Origin: an uncultured Clostridia bacterium
Lineage (GTDB): Bacteria; Bacillota; Clostridia; Oscillospirales; Oscillospiraceae
Assembly: GCA_945864305.1 (NCBI GenBank)
Contig: CAMBAJ010000001.1
Coordinates: 1 to 64,000, forward strand
Length of the DNA: 64,000 nucleotides
Direction: 5' to 3'
A program made the position numbers and the translations under genes. Shown here in pieces: positions 9,913 to 20,041 of this stretch (position 1 is its first letter; the number at the start of each line of letters is the position of its first letter). The notes below the pieces were generated by a model that was not told where the DNA came from, did no database searches, and worked only from the letters and a program-made list of their open reading frames with translations.

Positions 9913-10845
9913 TCATATCTCTTCACGCTGCATGCGGCGGCGCTGGGCCAGCAGCCACTCCCGGTCCCGGCGAGCGGCCTCATCTCCGGGGTCTGCCTGG
10001 AGGATATAGCCCACCCGGCCCAACAGATGGTCCAGATAGGCCCGGGGCGTCATTTCACCGCCGGTCCGCCGCAGGTGGTCCTCCACACCGAACCTTTGGC
10101 AGTAGTAGACCGCCTGGCGCACCGCCCGGCGCTCCTCCGCCGGTACGCGGACGCCGCGATTCACCACCAGCCCTGTCACCGTCTGCCGGCGGCCGTCCCG
10201 GCAAAGGCGGGTCTTTCCGGCATGGAGGAAAAAGCCCAGCGCGGCCAGTTCCTCCTCCGCCTTCTCCCGGACACCGTCCAAATGCTGTCCGGAGAACACC
10301 AGGTCGTCGCAGTAGCGGGAATAGGTGACGCCCCGCTCCCGGCACCAGGCCCCCAGGCCCTCGTCAAAGTCCCGCAGGAGAATGTTGACGATGGCAGGGG
10401 AGGTGGGCGCCCCTTGGGGCAGGCCGTCCCGGTAGTAGCAGAGCATGGTCAGCAGGATGCGCAAGGGCTCGGAGAACACCTCCGGCGGGAACACGGTCTC
10501 CTTCACCGCCGTGTAGCGGACGCTGTCAAAGAAATGGCGGATATCCAGGCGGAGCACCTCCCGCTGTCCCGTGTGCCGGGCGGCGTTCCGGACCGCGCCG
10601 GAGCCGCAGCGGTAGGCTGTGGCGTAGTGGGACACTGGCATATAGGCCAGAAGGTTGCGGTAGATGCTGCGCTGGATGCGCTTGAGAATCTCATCCGGCA
10701 CCGCCAGCTGCCGCTCGCCGCCGTTCTTTTTCGGAATCTTCACCGTGTGATAGTGGGACGGCAGACTGTTGCTGACGGCGTACAGCGTCCTGGCGTCGAT
10801 TTTCAGGTCCCGGGCGAGGGTGGAGACCTCCCGATATACAATCAT
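9913..10845 (-). CDS. Retron-type reverse transcriptase
   Basis: 310 aa; NAARH immediately before LRLDIRHFFDSV (region X NAxxH), LPQGAPTSPAIVN, YSRYCDDLVFSG, VTGLVVN (region Y VTG motif); AGGAGG 8 nt before the ATG at 10845. The longer ORF call (to 11016) runs into the ncRNA. Confidence 0.93.
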   Translation of the reverse strand: MIVYREVSTLARDLKIDARTLYAVSNSLPSHYHTVKIPKKNGGERQLAVPDEILKRIQRSIYRNLLAYMPVSHYATAYRCGSGAVRNAARHTGQREVLRLDIRHFFDSVRYTAVKETVFPPEVFSEPLRILLTMLCYYRDGLPQGAPTSPAIVNILLRDFDEGLGAWCRERGVTYSRYCDDLVFSGQHLDGVREKAEEELAALGFFLHAGKTRLCRDGRRQTVTGLVVNRGVRVPAEERRAVRQAVYYCQRFGVEDHLRRTGGEMTPRAYLDHLLGRVGYILQADPGDEAARRDREWLLAQRRRMQREEI

Positions 10846-10871
10846 GTGGAAGCCTCCTTTCCCAGGCCCTC

Positions 10872-11047
10872 CGGAACAAAACCAGTCTGCATGGCGAGAC
10901 GCGCGGCGGTATCGTGAGCACACAGCGTGTGCGGTAATACCGCTGTGCGGCCTCGGCTGAGCGCAGCGAATACGGGGCAGATGCCAGTCCCGGCGGCGAC
11001 TCGCCGCCGGTGCCAATGGGAGCCATTGGACCCTTTCTTTTGTTCCG
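10872..11047 (-). ncRNA. Candidate retron msr-msd non-coding RNA
   Basis: Perfect 10-bp IR (a1 CGGAACAAAA at 11047-11038; a2 TTTTGTTCCG at 10881-10872, minus strand) enclosing hairpins CCAATGG-CTC-CCATTGG (11013-11029), CCGGCGGCGA-G-TCGCCGCCGG (10990-11010) and a longer hairpin with CACAGCG/CGCTGTG arms (about 10909-10973); ends 26 nt before the RT start. Confidence 0.85.
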
Positions 11048-11231
11048 TGCGCCGCCCTTTCGGGTCTGCGTTATGTCCACCATACTCCTTTTTTCCCGCC
11101 GCCGCAAGAGGCGCGGCCGCCCTTTTGAAAAATTCCCCCGCGGAACGGCTTTTATGCGCCCATAATCTGGACGGGAGGGCGTTTCCATGCTATCATGATT
11201 CCATCATATACAAATACGGGAGGATTTCCAT

Positions 11232-12812
11232 ATGTATTTGCAGGATCAGCACAAGGTCTGGCTGGCCACCGGCGACACGCCCATCTATCTGGAGCCCGCC
11301 ATGGCCAACCGCCACGGCCTTATTGCCGGCGCCACCGGCACTGGCAAGACCGTCACACTGAAGGTGCTGGCGGAGTCCTTCAGCGACATGGGTGTGCCGG
11401 TGTTTCTGGCGGACATCAAGGGCGACCTCAGCGGCATGTGCCTGCCGGGACAGGAGAACAAGCACATCCACCGCAGCATCGACACCATGGGCATCACAGG
11501 CTTTGACTACACCGCCTATCCCGTCCGCTTTTTCGACGTCTACGGCCAGAAGAGCCACCCCGTCCGCACCACCATCTCCGAGATGGGGCCGGAGCTGCTG
11601 AGCCGCCTGCTGGGCCTGAACGACACCCAGAGCGGCATTCTGCGCATCGTGTTCCGCATCGCCGACGACCAGGGGCTGCTGCTCATCGACCTGAAGGACC
11701 TGCGGAGCATGGTCCAGTACGTGGGCGACAACGCCAGGGAGTACAAGCTGACCTACGGCAACATCTCCAGCCAGTCCGTGGGCGCCATTCAACGGGCATT
11801 GCTGGCTCTGGAGGACGAGGGCGGCGGCATCTTCTTCGGAGAGCCCGCCCTGGACATCGCCGACTGGATGGACTGGGCGGAGGACGGCCGGGGCGTCATG
11901 AACATTCTGGAGTGCCAGGAGCTGTTCCAGCATCCGCTGCTGTACGCCACCTTCCTGCTGTGGATGCTCTCGGAGCTCTATGAGATGCTGCCTGAGGCCG
12001 GAGACCTGGACAAGCCCAAGCTGGCCTTCTTCTTCGACGAGGCCCACCTCCTGTTCAACGGTGCCCCCAAGGCGCTGGTGGAAAAGGTGGAGCAGGTGGT
12101 GCGGCTGATCCGCTCCAAGGGCGTCAGCGTCTGGTTCATCACTCAGAATCCCTCCGATATCCCGGACAGTGTCCTGGGACAGATCGGCAACCGGGTCCAG
12201 CACGCACTGCGGGCCTACACCCCCAACGACCAGAAGGCCCTGCGGGCCGCCGCCAAATCCTTCCGGGTCAACCCGGCCTTCAACACCGAGGAGGCCTTAC
12301 AGGCCCTGGGTGTCGGCGAGGCTCTGGTGTCCGTTCTGGACGAGAAGGGCGTGCCCTCCATCGTGCAGAAGGCGGGCATCCTGCCGCCCCGCAGCTCCAT
12401 GAGCGCCGCACCGGAGGCAGATGTCCAGCAGGCCATTCAGAAAAGCCCCCTCTATCAGAAATACGCCCAGTCCATGGACCGCCGCTCCGCCTATGAGGTT
12501 CTGGAGGAGGTCCGGGACCAGCAGGCTGCCCAGGAAGAGGCGGCGGCCCGTCAGGCGGCCTGGGAAAAGGAGCAGAAGGCCCGAGAGAAAGAAATGAAAG
12601 CTCAGCAGGCCGCCTGGGAGCGGGAGCAGCGGGAACGGGAGCGGGCATACCGGCAGGCTCCGCCCCGGCGTCCCTCCGCCTCCAGCCGGTCCACCTCCAG
12701 CCGCAGGAAGCAGGACCCTCTGGAAAAGGCCATCAACTCCGCCGCCAACACCGTGGGCCGGGAGGTCGGCAAGCAGATCGTCCGGGGCCTGTTCGGCACC
12801 TTCCGCCGCTGA
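11232..12812 (+). CDS. HerA/VirB4-like DUF853-type P-loop ATPase
   Basis: Walker [17 protein letters not shown], Walker [52 protein letters not shown]. Confidence 0.9.
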   Translation: MYLQDQHKVWLATGDTPIYLEPAMANRHGLIAGATGTGKTVTLKVLAESFSDMGVPVFLADIKGDLSGMCLPGQENKHIHRSIDTMGITGFDYTAYPVRFFDVYGQKSHPVRTTISEMGPELLSRLLGLNDTQSGILRIVFRIADDQGLLLIDLKDLRSMVQYVGDNAREYKLTYGNISSQSVGAIQRALLALEDEGGGIFFGEPALDIADWMDWAEDGRGVMNILECQELFQHPLLYATFLLWMLSELYEMLPEAGDLDKPKLAFFFDEAHLLFNGAPKALVEKVEQVVRLIRSKGVSVWFITQNPSDIPDSVLGQIGNRVQHALRAYTPNDQKALRAAAKSFRVNPAFNTEEALQALGVGEALVSVLDEKGVPSIVQKAGILPPRSSMSAAPEADVQQAIQKSPLYQKYAQSMDRRSAYEVLEEVRDQQAAQEEAAARQAAWEKEQKAREKEMKAQQAAWEREQRERERAYRQAPPRRPSASSRSTSSRRKQDPLEKAINSAANTVGREVGKQIVRGLFGTFRR

Positions 12813-12892
12813 CGGCACATCGTATCTCATACAAATCATCCCCTGGGAAAGCCGCGCTTTTCCAGGGGATGATTGCTTTTTTCAGGAATGAA

Positions 12893-14263
12893 TCATGGCG
12901 TTTCCACATCCGCCGCAGGCCGGATTCCATCCATCTGCATGCGGTAGCTCCTGACAAAATAGGCCGCCTCCGCCGCTCCGGTGATGGCCCAGGAGAAGAT
13001 ATACAGCAGGTATAGGGACGTGATGGTTCCGAAATAAGTAAAGACGGTGTATATCCAGATCACCCGGAACACGCAGGAACCGCTGATGACGATGATCATG
13101 GGCGCCACGGTCTTTCCAAGTCCCCGGGAGGCGGCGATGGAGCAGTCCATAAAGGCCGAGAACGCATAGGAGCACCCCATGATCACCAGCCGCTTCATAC
13201 CGGCGCCGATAACAGCCTCCTCCGTGGTGAACAGAGAGAGGAACTGCCGGCCGAAGAGGACCAGCACCGCGCTCATGACGGCGGCAACTCCGAAGGAATA
13301 AGCCATGCTGATCAAATAGCTCTTTCGTACCCGGTCTCTTCTCCCGGCGCCGTAATTCTGGCCGATGAAGCTGGCGCACGCCGTGTAAAAGGCCGCCATT
13401 ACATCGTAGACCAGCGCATCGGCGTTGGCGGCGGCGGAATTTCCCTCCACCATAGTGGCGTCAAAGGAGTTGACGGCCGCTTGTATAAAGAGGTTGGCAA
13501 TGGCGAAGATCGCGCTCTGCAGCCCCGCCGGGATGCCCAGCATCAGCAGTTTTCTGGTGCACTTTTTATCCAGGCGGATGGCGGAAAGCCGCAGGGCACA
13601 GGCGTCCCCGCGGCGGAACAGGGCCCCCAGAGTCAGAGCCATGGAAAGATACTGGGACGCCGCACTGGCAGTGGCCACACCCGCCACATCCAGGCGGCAG
13701 ACAATGACGAAAAACAGGTTCAGCAGCACGTTGACAACACCGGCGATGGTCAGATAGAACAGTGGCTTTTTCGTATCCCCCACCGCGCTGAACACCGCGT
13801 TTCCGAAGTTATACAGCGCCAGAGCCGGCATGCCCAGGAAATAGATGCGGAGATAGAGCTCCGCGCCGTCAATCAGTTCCGGCTTAGTATGAAGGAGCTC
13901 CAGAAGTCCCCGGGCAAAGCAGATGCCCGCCGCGGCCAACAGCAGTCCCGCCGCGGCGGAGACGAGGAACGCCGTGTGCACGGTCTTCCGGACCTCCGCT
14001 TCGTTCTTTGCGCCGAAGTGCTGCGCCACCAGCACGTTCACGCCACCACTGAGGCCGATCAGAAATCCGGTAAACAGCGTAACGAGGGTCGTGGTGGAGC
14101 CCACCGCGCCCAGGGCGGCAGTGCCCGCGAACCGGCCTACCACCGCGATATCGGACATGTTGAACAGCACCTGCAGCACGTTGGAGGCGATCAGCGGCAG
14201 GCTGAACAGAAATATCTGTTTTTTCAAAGGGCCGCGCGTCAGGTCCTGTAAGGTTGTATTCAT
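12893..14263 (-). CDS. MATE family efflux transporter
   Basis: About 456 aa, multi-TM; PLKKQIFLFSLPLIASNVLQVLFNMSDIAVVGRF. Confidence 0.92.
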   Translation of the reverse strand: MNTTLQDLTRGPLKKQIFLFSLPLIASNVLQVLFNMSDIAVVGRFAGTAALGAVGSTTTLVTLFTGFLIGLSGGVNVLVAQHFGAKNEAEVRKTVHTAFLVSAAAGLLLAAAGICFARGLLELLHTKPELIDGAELYLRIYFLGMPALALYNFGNAVFSAVGDTKKPLFYLTIAGVVNVLLNLFFVIVCRLDVAGVATASAASQYLSMALTLGALFRRGDACALRLSAIRLDKKCTRKLLMLGIPAGLQSAIFAIANLFIQAAVNSFDATMVEGNSAAANADALVYDVMAAFYTACASFIGQNYGAGRRDRVRKSYLISMAYSFGVAAVMSAVLVLFGRQFLSLFTTEEAVIGAGMKRLVIMGCSYAFSAFMDCSIAASRGLGKTVAPMIIVISGSCVFRVIWIYTVFTYFGTITSLYLLYIFSWAITGAAEAAYFVRSYRMQMDGIRPAADVETP

Positions 14264-14723
14264 TGGTTGTCTCTCCCATTTTCCGGTCTGTCCGGATTCT
14301 TTCCCGCCGTCGGAATCTGCCGGACGGCGCGCAAAACGGCAGGGGAGGCGAATGCCATCCCTGCCGGTAAGAAGTATAGCAGAAGGACTTATATATGCAA
14401 GCCGGATATGACGCTTGCAGCTCGCTGCGCCAATGCGTTAAAAATACGATCTTGCACTGTCTCCCGCCACTCGGACGCGAGTCCAGCGCAGCGGGTCGCA
14501 TCCGAAAGCCAAGAAAGCGCACATCCGGTGTATGAAAAGGCCCTGAGGTCTTTTCTGAGCCGGGAAGTGCGACAGTTTCGCGGTATGCAATTTTAATCCG
14601 TCCCCCAAATCCGAACCGGAATCCAGTGGAGCGAATCCGGTTCGGAAGCGTAGAAATTCCCTGTCCGGCTAAGAAGCCTCGCCGTCAAGACGGGGATTCG
14701 TGCTAAACAGGGAATTTCCGAGC

Positions 14724-14797
14724 TGGAGCGGCTGAGGGGAGTCGAACCCCCCTATGCAGCTTGGGAAGCTGCCGTTCTACCGATGAACTACAGCCGC
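14724..14797 (-). tRNA. tRNA-Gly (anticodon CCC), 3' CCA encoded
   Basis: GCGGCTG...GCAGC-TTCCCAA-GCTGC...GGTTCGACTCC...CAGCCGCTCCA cloverleaf on the minus strand. Confidence 0.95.
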
Positions 14798-14918
14798 GTG
14801 TCTGGAGGGTATGATAGCACATCTTCCGCAAAAATGCAACACGAAAAATGCGGCTCGTCATGAATGTCCTCCTCTGTTCATACAATCTATCAACTGAGGA
14901 TACTGGAGGAGGAGCACC

Positions 14919-16040
14919 ATGAAAAAAATGATCACACTGCTGTGCGCCGTATTGGTATTGTGCACCAGCGCTCGGGCCGTGGAGGTGTCGGCACCGTCGG
15001 CGCTGCTGATGGAGAAGGAGACCGGCCAGGTCCTGTTCGCCAAGGACGAGCACGCCAAGCTGGAGCCAGCCAGCGTCACCAAGGTCATGACTCTGCTTCT
15101 GACCATGGAGGCCATCGGCTCGGGGCAGCTCTCCTACGACACCGTGATCACCGCCTCCGCCCACGCCTGTTCGATGGGCGGCAGCCAGATCTGGCTGAAG
15201 GAAAATGAGCAGATGACGGTCAGCGATATGCTGAAGGCCGTCTGCGTGGTGTCCGCCAACGACTGCGCCGTGGCTCTGGCCGAGCAGATTGCCGGCAGTG
15301 AGGACGCCTTTGTGGAGCGGATGAACCAGCGGGCGGCGGAACTGGGGATGAACGACACCACCTTTAAAAACGCCACCGGCCTGCCGGCGGCGGGCCATGT
15401 CACCTCCGCCTATGACATCGCCCTCATGAGCCGGGAGCTGGTTTTGAACCACCCGGACATCCGCCAGTATACCACCATCTGGATGGACACCCTGCGCAGC
15501 GGCCAGTCCGAGCTGGTGAACACCAACAAGCTCATCCGTTTTTATGAGGGTGCCACCGGGCTGAAAACCGGCTCCACCGACGCCGCCGGCTACTGCCTCT
15601 CCGCCACGGCTGAGCGGGAGGGGATGGAGCTCATCGCCGTCATCATGAAGGGCGCCACCTCCGCCCAGCGGTTTGAGGACGCCAAGACGCTGCTCTCCTA
15701 CGGGTTTTCCGCATACGCGCTGAAAAAGGTCACACCGGAGACGCCGCTGCCGCCGGTAAAGGTGGAGCTGGGGACCCAGGCCACCGTCCAGCCCGTGCTG
15801 GGAGAGGGCGGCTCGCTGCTGCTGGAACGGGCCAGAGCCAGCGATCTTCAGCAGTCCGTCACCCTGGCGGACTCCGTCGCCGCGCCGGTGGAAGCGGGCG
15901 ACTCTCTGGGGACGCTGACCGTCACTTCAGGCGGGGAAACCGTGGCTGAAATCCCCATTCTGGCCGGAGAATCCGTTCCCCGCATCACCTATGGGCAAAT
16001 GTTGCGCCGGCTGCTGCAAACGGCGTTTTTGTCAGATTGA
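14919..16040 (+). CDS. D-alanyl-D-alanine carboxypeptidase (penicillin-binding protein, DacF-like)
   Basis: [19 protein letters not shown] (SxxK), SANDCAV (SxN), [14 protein letters not shown] (KTG). Confidence 0.93.
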   Translation: MKKMITLLCAVLVLCTSARAVEVSAPSALLMEKETGQVLFAKDEHAKLEPASVTKVMTLLLTMEAIGSGQLSYDTVITASAHACSMGGSQIWLKENEQMTVSDMLKAVCVVSANDCAVALAEQIAGSEDAFVERMNQRAAELGMNDTTFKNATGLPAAGHVTSAYDIALMSRELVLNHPDIRQYTTIWMDTLRSGQSELVNTNKLIRFYEGATGLKTGSTDAAGYCLSATAEREGMELIAVIMKGATSAQRFEDAKTLLSYGFSAYALKKVTPETPLPPVKVELGTQATVQPVLGEGGSLLLERARASDLQQSVTLADSVAAPVEAGDSLGTLTVTSGGETVAEIPILAGESVPRITYGQMLRRLLQTAFLSD

Positions 16041-16174
16041 TGGAAAGTCATTTCCAGATTTCGTCATCATTTCGACGGCTTTCCCTTGCCGTTTTCCCCT
16101 CAAAATGCTATACTTTTGACAGTAGGCAACTCTTGCGCTGCCTGTCCATGAGAAAGGAAAGGACGATACATAAG

Positions 16175-17509
16175 ATGTTGGATGTCAAGTTGTTTGAAAT
16201 GAAGACCTTCCTGCCCATGCCTTACGAGGATGCTCTGGCTCCCCGTCTGAAGCTGGCACACGAGAAGCTGCAAAACGGTTCCGGCGCCGGCGGCGAGTTC
16301 ACCGGCTGGGTCCACCTGCCCCGGGACTACGACAAGGAGGAGTTCGCCCGCATCCAGGCCGCCGCCGCCCGTATCCAGGCCAATTCCCAGGCCCTGGTGG
16401 TCATCGGCATCGGCGGAAGCTACCTGGGCGCCCGGGGCGTCATCGACTGCCTGTGCTCCCCCAACTACAATCTGAAGAAGAAGGACACCCCCAATGTCTA
16501 CTTCGTGGGCAACGGCCTCTCCGCGGACTCCATGCAGGAGGTCCTGGACCTGCTGGACGGCGTGGACTTCTCCGTCAACGTCATCTCCAAGTCCGGCACC
16601 ACCACCGAGCCCGCCGTGGCCTTCCGCTTCTTCCGGGAGGCGCTGGAGAAGAAGTACGGCAAGGAGGGCGCCAGGGAGCGCATCTTCGCCACCACCGACA
16701 AGGCCCGGGGCGCTCTGAAGTCCCTGGCGGACGCCGAGGGCTGGGAGACCTTCGTGGTGCCCGATGAGATCGGCGGACGCTACTCCGTGCTGACCGCCGT
16801 GGGCCTGCTGCCCATCGCCGTCACCGGCGTGGATATCGAGGCCCTGATGCGGGGCGCCGCCCAGATGATGGATATCTGCGCGACTCCCTCCTTCGACTGC
16901 CCCGCCTGGAAGTACGCCGCCATCCGCTATGAGCTGTACCGCTCCGGCCGCTCCATCGAGCTGCTGGCCTGCTACGACCCCGCCTTCCGCTTCATGAGCG
17001 AGTGGTGGAAGCAGCTCTACGGCGAGAGCGAGGGCAAGGACGGCAAGGGCCTGTTCCCCGCCAGCGTGGAATTCACCGCCGACCTGCACTCCATGGGCCA
17101 GTATATCCAGCAGGGCAAGCGGCTCATGTTTGAGACCGTGGTCCGTCTGGGCGCCTCCGGCCACCAGCTGTACGTCCCCAGAGATGAAGATGACGGCGAC
17201 GGATTGAACTTCCTGGCCGGCGAGTCCATGGACTTCATCCGTGACCGGGCCATGGAGGGCACCCTGCTGGCCCACACCGAGGGCGGCGTGCCCAACGTCA
17301 TTGTGGAGGCCGACGGCAAGGGCCCCGAAGCTCTGGGCCAGCTGATCTACTTCTTCGAGTACGCCTGCGGCCTGTCCGGCTATCTGCTGGACGTGAACCC
17401 CTTCGACCAGCCCGGGGTGGAGGCCTACAAGAAAAACATGTTCGCGCTGCTGGGCAAGTCCGGCTACGAGGACCGGAAGGCCGAGCTGGAGGCCAAGCTG
17501 AACAAATAA
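16175..17509 (+). CDS. pgi: Glucose-6-phosphate isomerase
   Basis: [71 protein letters not shown]. Confidence 0.96.
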   Translation: MLDVKLFEMKTFLPMPYEDALAPRLKLAHEKLQNGSGAGGEFTGWVHLPRDYDKEEFARIQAAAARIQANSQALVVIGIGGSYLGARGVIDCLCSPNYNLKKKDTPNVYFVGNGLSADSMQEVLDLLDGVDFSVNVISKSGTTTEPAVAFRFFREALEKKYGKEGARERIFATTDKARGALKSLADAEGWETFVVPDEIGGRYSVLTAVGLLPIAVTGVDIEALMRGAAQMMDICATPSFDCPAWKYAAIRYELYRSGRSIELLACYDPAFRFMSEWWKQLYGESEGKDGKGLFPASVEFTADLHSMGQYIQQGKRLMFETVVRLGASGHQLYVPRDEDDGDGLNFLAGESMDFIRDRAMEGTLLAHTEGGVPNVIVEADGKGPEALGQLIYFFEYACGLSGYLLDVNPFDQPGVEAYKKNMFALLGKSGYEDRKAELEAKLNK

Positions 17510-17699
17510 ACCGCCTGCGAAAGCGGCGCCCTGCGGCGCCGCTTTTCCCACAGTCCCGGAGCATTTGCACTGTATATTATAGACAAATATTGAATTTGCT
17601 TTTTTGCATTGTTTTTTGCTTTGCTTTATGCTATCCTTAACATAGCAAAGTCCCCCTTCCAGGCATCCAAGCAATTAAAAATGACAGGAGTGATTTACT

Positions 17700-18110
17700 A
17701 TGGTCAGACTGATTATGGGCGTGAAGGGTTCCGGCAAAACCAAGCAGCTCATCGAACTGATCAACAATGCGGCGAAGGACGAGCCCGGCAACGTGGTTTG
17801 CATTGAGGCCAACCGCAACATGACTTATGATATCCACTATCATATCCGTCTCATTGACGCCCAGGAATATAAGCTGAACAACTACGATCTGTTCCGCGGC
17901 TTCATCAGCGGCCTGTACGCAGGCAACTACGACATCTCTCATGTGTTCATTGACAATCTGTGCAAGACTGTCGGCCGCGAGGTCGACAACGATGCCGAGC
18001 AGTTCCTGCACTGGCTGGACGTGTTTGGCGAGAAGAACAACATCAAGTTCACCGTCACCATCAGCGCCGATACATCCCTCGCCACCGAGGGTATGCAGAA
18101 ATACCTGTAA
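17700..18110 (+). CDS. Small P-loop NTP-binding protein of unknown function
   Basis: 136 aa with Walker A GVKGSGKTKQL; upstream TTGCAT-N17-TATGCT promoter-like sequence. Confidence 0.75.
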   Translation: MVRLIMGVKGSGKTKQLIELINNAAKDEPGNVVCIEANRNMTYDIHYHIRLIDAQEYKLNNYDLFRGFISGLYAGNYDISHVFIDNLCKTVGREVDNDAEQFLHWLDVFGEKNNIKFTVTISADTSLATEGMQKYL

Positions 18111-18212
18111 TTACGAAAATACAAGGGCCTCCATCCTGTGGATGGAGGTCCTTTTTCAGTTGCAAAAGACGCAAAAAAGGGAGACGCGCCGCAAGCGCGT
18201 CTCCCTTCATGT

Positions 18213-19730
18213 TTACCGCAGGCCCAGGGTAAAGTCTGGCGACAGGTTCCGAAGGTCGCTCAAACACACCTGATTGACATTGAAGCAGCGCAGCAGCTGC
18301 GTCCGCTCCGCGGCGGCCTGTCCGTTCAGATACCACACCACCAGGCTTTTATTGTCCGCTGAACTGCCGCTTAGGTAGGCACAGGCATAGCGGTTGGAAT
18401 AGTAAGTCACCGTCTCCTTATCCGCCAGAACCGTCTCGATCTCCGCGCCTGACATGGAGCCGCTCTTCTTTCCGGCAGTCCAGGAGGAGCCCGTGGTGGT
18501 CATCAGCACGGAGAGCTTGCCGCTGTCCACCTTGCCCGCCATCTCCCCCAGCGCGTAATAGAGTTCTTCCAGCGGTTCCACCGGCGCTGTGGGGAAGCTT
18601 CCGCTGGTTTTTTCATAGGACGTGATCCGCAGCACCATCCGGTCCACGGACTTGCCCAGTGTCTCATAATCGTATCCCTTGTAGGTAGTACCCTGCCAGG
18701 ATGGGGCCTCCACCACCAGGTACAGCAGCTTGTCCCCCAGAGCCGGCTTCAGGGCCTTGATAAACTTCGTCAAAGCGGTTTCTTTCTCACCTTTTAACTT
18801 GGCGATGTCCAGAAACACGCCGTCGTAGCCGCCGCTCTCCACAGCCGCCGCCAGAACCGCCGCCGTCTCAGCCGCACTGCCGTTCAGGGCCGTGGGACCG
18901 CCGATGACACGGAGCAGCGCCTTCGCCCCCGCCTGGTGAGTGGCGTCCTGGAGAGAAGCCGCCTCCTCCTGGTCCATCGTGGCGTTGACCGCGGGCTTTC
19001 CCGCGCTGATGAGTCGGCCGGCGGAGATGGCCACAGCCTCATAGCCCTCCAGACTGCCCAGGCCCTCCGCCGAGGAGACGATACCCACCTTGCCGGGGGC
19101 GGCGCTGTGAAGCTTGTCGTACAGCCGTATCAGAATCACCGCCACCTGCTCCCGGGTAGCCGTCTTCTCCGGAGAGAAGGTGGTGCTCGTGGTGCCGCCC
19201 ACCAGCCCCAGGTCATAGGCCATGGTAGTATAGCCCACGTTGGTGGTCACATCCGTGAAGGGCATGGGCAGGTCCTGCACCAGCCCCGCGATGGTGCCGT
19301 AGCCCAGGGCTCGGACCAGCATCACCGCCAGTTCCTCCCGGGTGATGGGATCATCGGGCCGGAAGCTGTCGCTCTGGTCCGTCAACGCCCCGTGGGCGTA
19401 GGCGGCCTCCACGGCGCCGGCATACCAGGCGTCCAGAGGCACGTCTTTATAGGTGGCCTGGGTGGGCGCCGCCGTCTCCCATCCGAAAAACCGGCACAGC
19501 ACCACAGCAAAGGCCGACCGCTTCATCTCATGGCCCATGCCAAAGCGGGTGGCCGTCTCGCCCTGAAAGAACTTCATGTCTACACAGCGTCCGATGGCGT
19601 CCGCCGCCCAACTGGAGGCGAGCACGTCACTGAACTGCGCCGCGGAGGCGGAAAGGGTCAGGCCGCCAGCCAGCACAGCGCACAGCACCAGGCAGGCAAG
19701 GATTTGCTGCAATCGTTTTTTCATGGTCAA
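18213..19730 (-). CDS. SLH-domain protein with C-terminal TIM-barrel (glycoside-hydrolase-like) domain
   Basis: Signal peptide; SLH-like FSDVLASSWAADAIGRCVDMKFFQGE, YKDVPLDAWYAGAVEAAYAHGAL, FTDVTTNVGYTTMAYDLGLVGG; GGYDGVFLDIAKLKGEKETALTKFIKALKPALGDKLLYLVVEAP. Confidence 0.82.
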   Translation of the reverse strand: MTMKKRLQQILACLVLCAVLAGGLTLSASAAQFSDVLASSWAADAIGRCVDMKFFQGETATRFGMGHEMKRSAFAVVLCRFFGWETAAPTQATYKDVPLDAWYAGAVEAAYAHGALTDQSDSFRPDDPITREELAVMLVRALGYGTIAGLVQDLPMPFTDVTTNVGYTTMAYDLGLVGGTTSTTFSPEKTATREQVAVILIRLYDKLHSAAPGKVGIVSSAEGLGSLEGYEAVAISAGRLISAGKPAVNATMDQEEAASLQDATHQAGAKALLRVIGGPTALNGSAAETAAVLAAAVESGGYDGVFLDIAKLKGEKETALTKFIKALKPALGDKLLYLVVEAPSWQGTTYKGYDYETLGKSVDRMVLRITSYEKTSGSFPTAPVEPLEELYYALGEMAGKVDSGKLSVLMTTTGSSWTAGKKSGSMSGAEIETVLADKETVTYYSNRYACAYLSGSSADNKSLVVWYLNGQAAAERTQLLRCFNVNQVCLSDLRNLSPDFTLGLR

Positions 19731-20041
19731 ATTCGCTCCTTTGGGCGTTTCTTTTGGGGAAAGTCACCGGCATTGCCGGCTGGCGGGGCTGCTACTTCGG
19801 AGTCTTCAGAGTGCCATGCGGCAATTTTTCGAAGTCCAAAAGGCGGGCTGTCCATCACCAATTGTTGGCATTGTATCAAAATTTGGCAGTTTCGTCAAAT
19901 GAGAGGTGTCGAATATCGGGCAATACCACTGAAAATCAAGCGATTTTTTCTTTACCTGCGTCCGGTTTTCTGCTATACTAGACTAGTTATCATGTAGTTA
20001 CCATGGAATTTGTATACTCCTTGGAAAGGAGGGGACGTCCT

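Noticed and set aside
6738-9983. 1081-aa minus-strand ORF with Gly/Val-rich repeats
   Set aside because: Mirror of the repeated SLH protein gene on the plus strand; the repeats derive from the sense-strand repeats.
9913-10845. Group II intron maturase or DGR reverse transcriptase
   Set aside because: No maturase/HNH domain, no intron domain V/VI sequence nearby, no template/variable repeat pair; retron motifs and a1/a2 repeats fit better.
10846-11016. N-terminal extension of the RT ORF (367-aa version)
   Set aside because: The extension overlaps the msr-msd candidate; a good RBS and the conserved RT start fit the ATG at 10845.
14600-14720. Possible CRISPR-like repeats
   Set aside because: Inverted repeats rather than regularly spaced direct repeats; no cas genes in the window.
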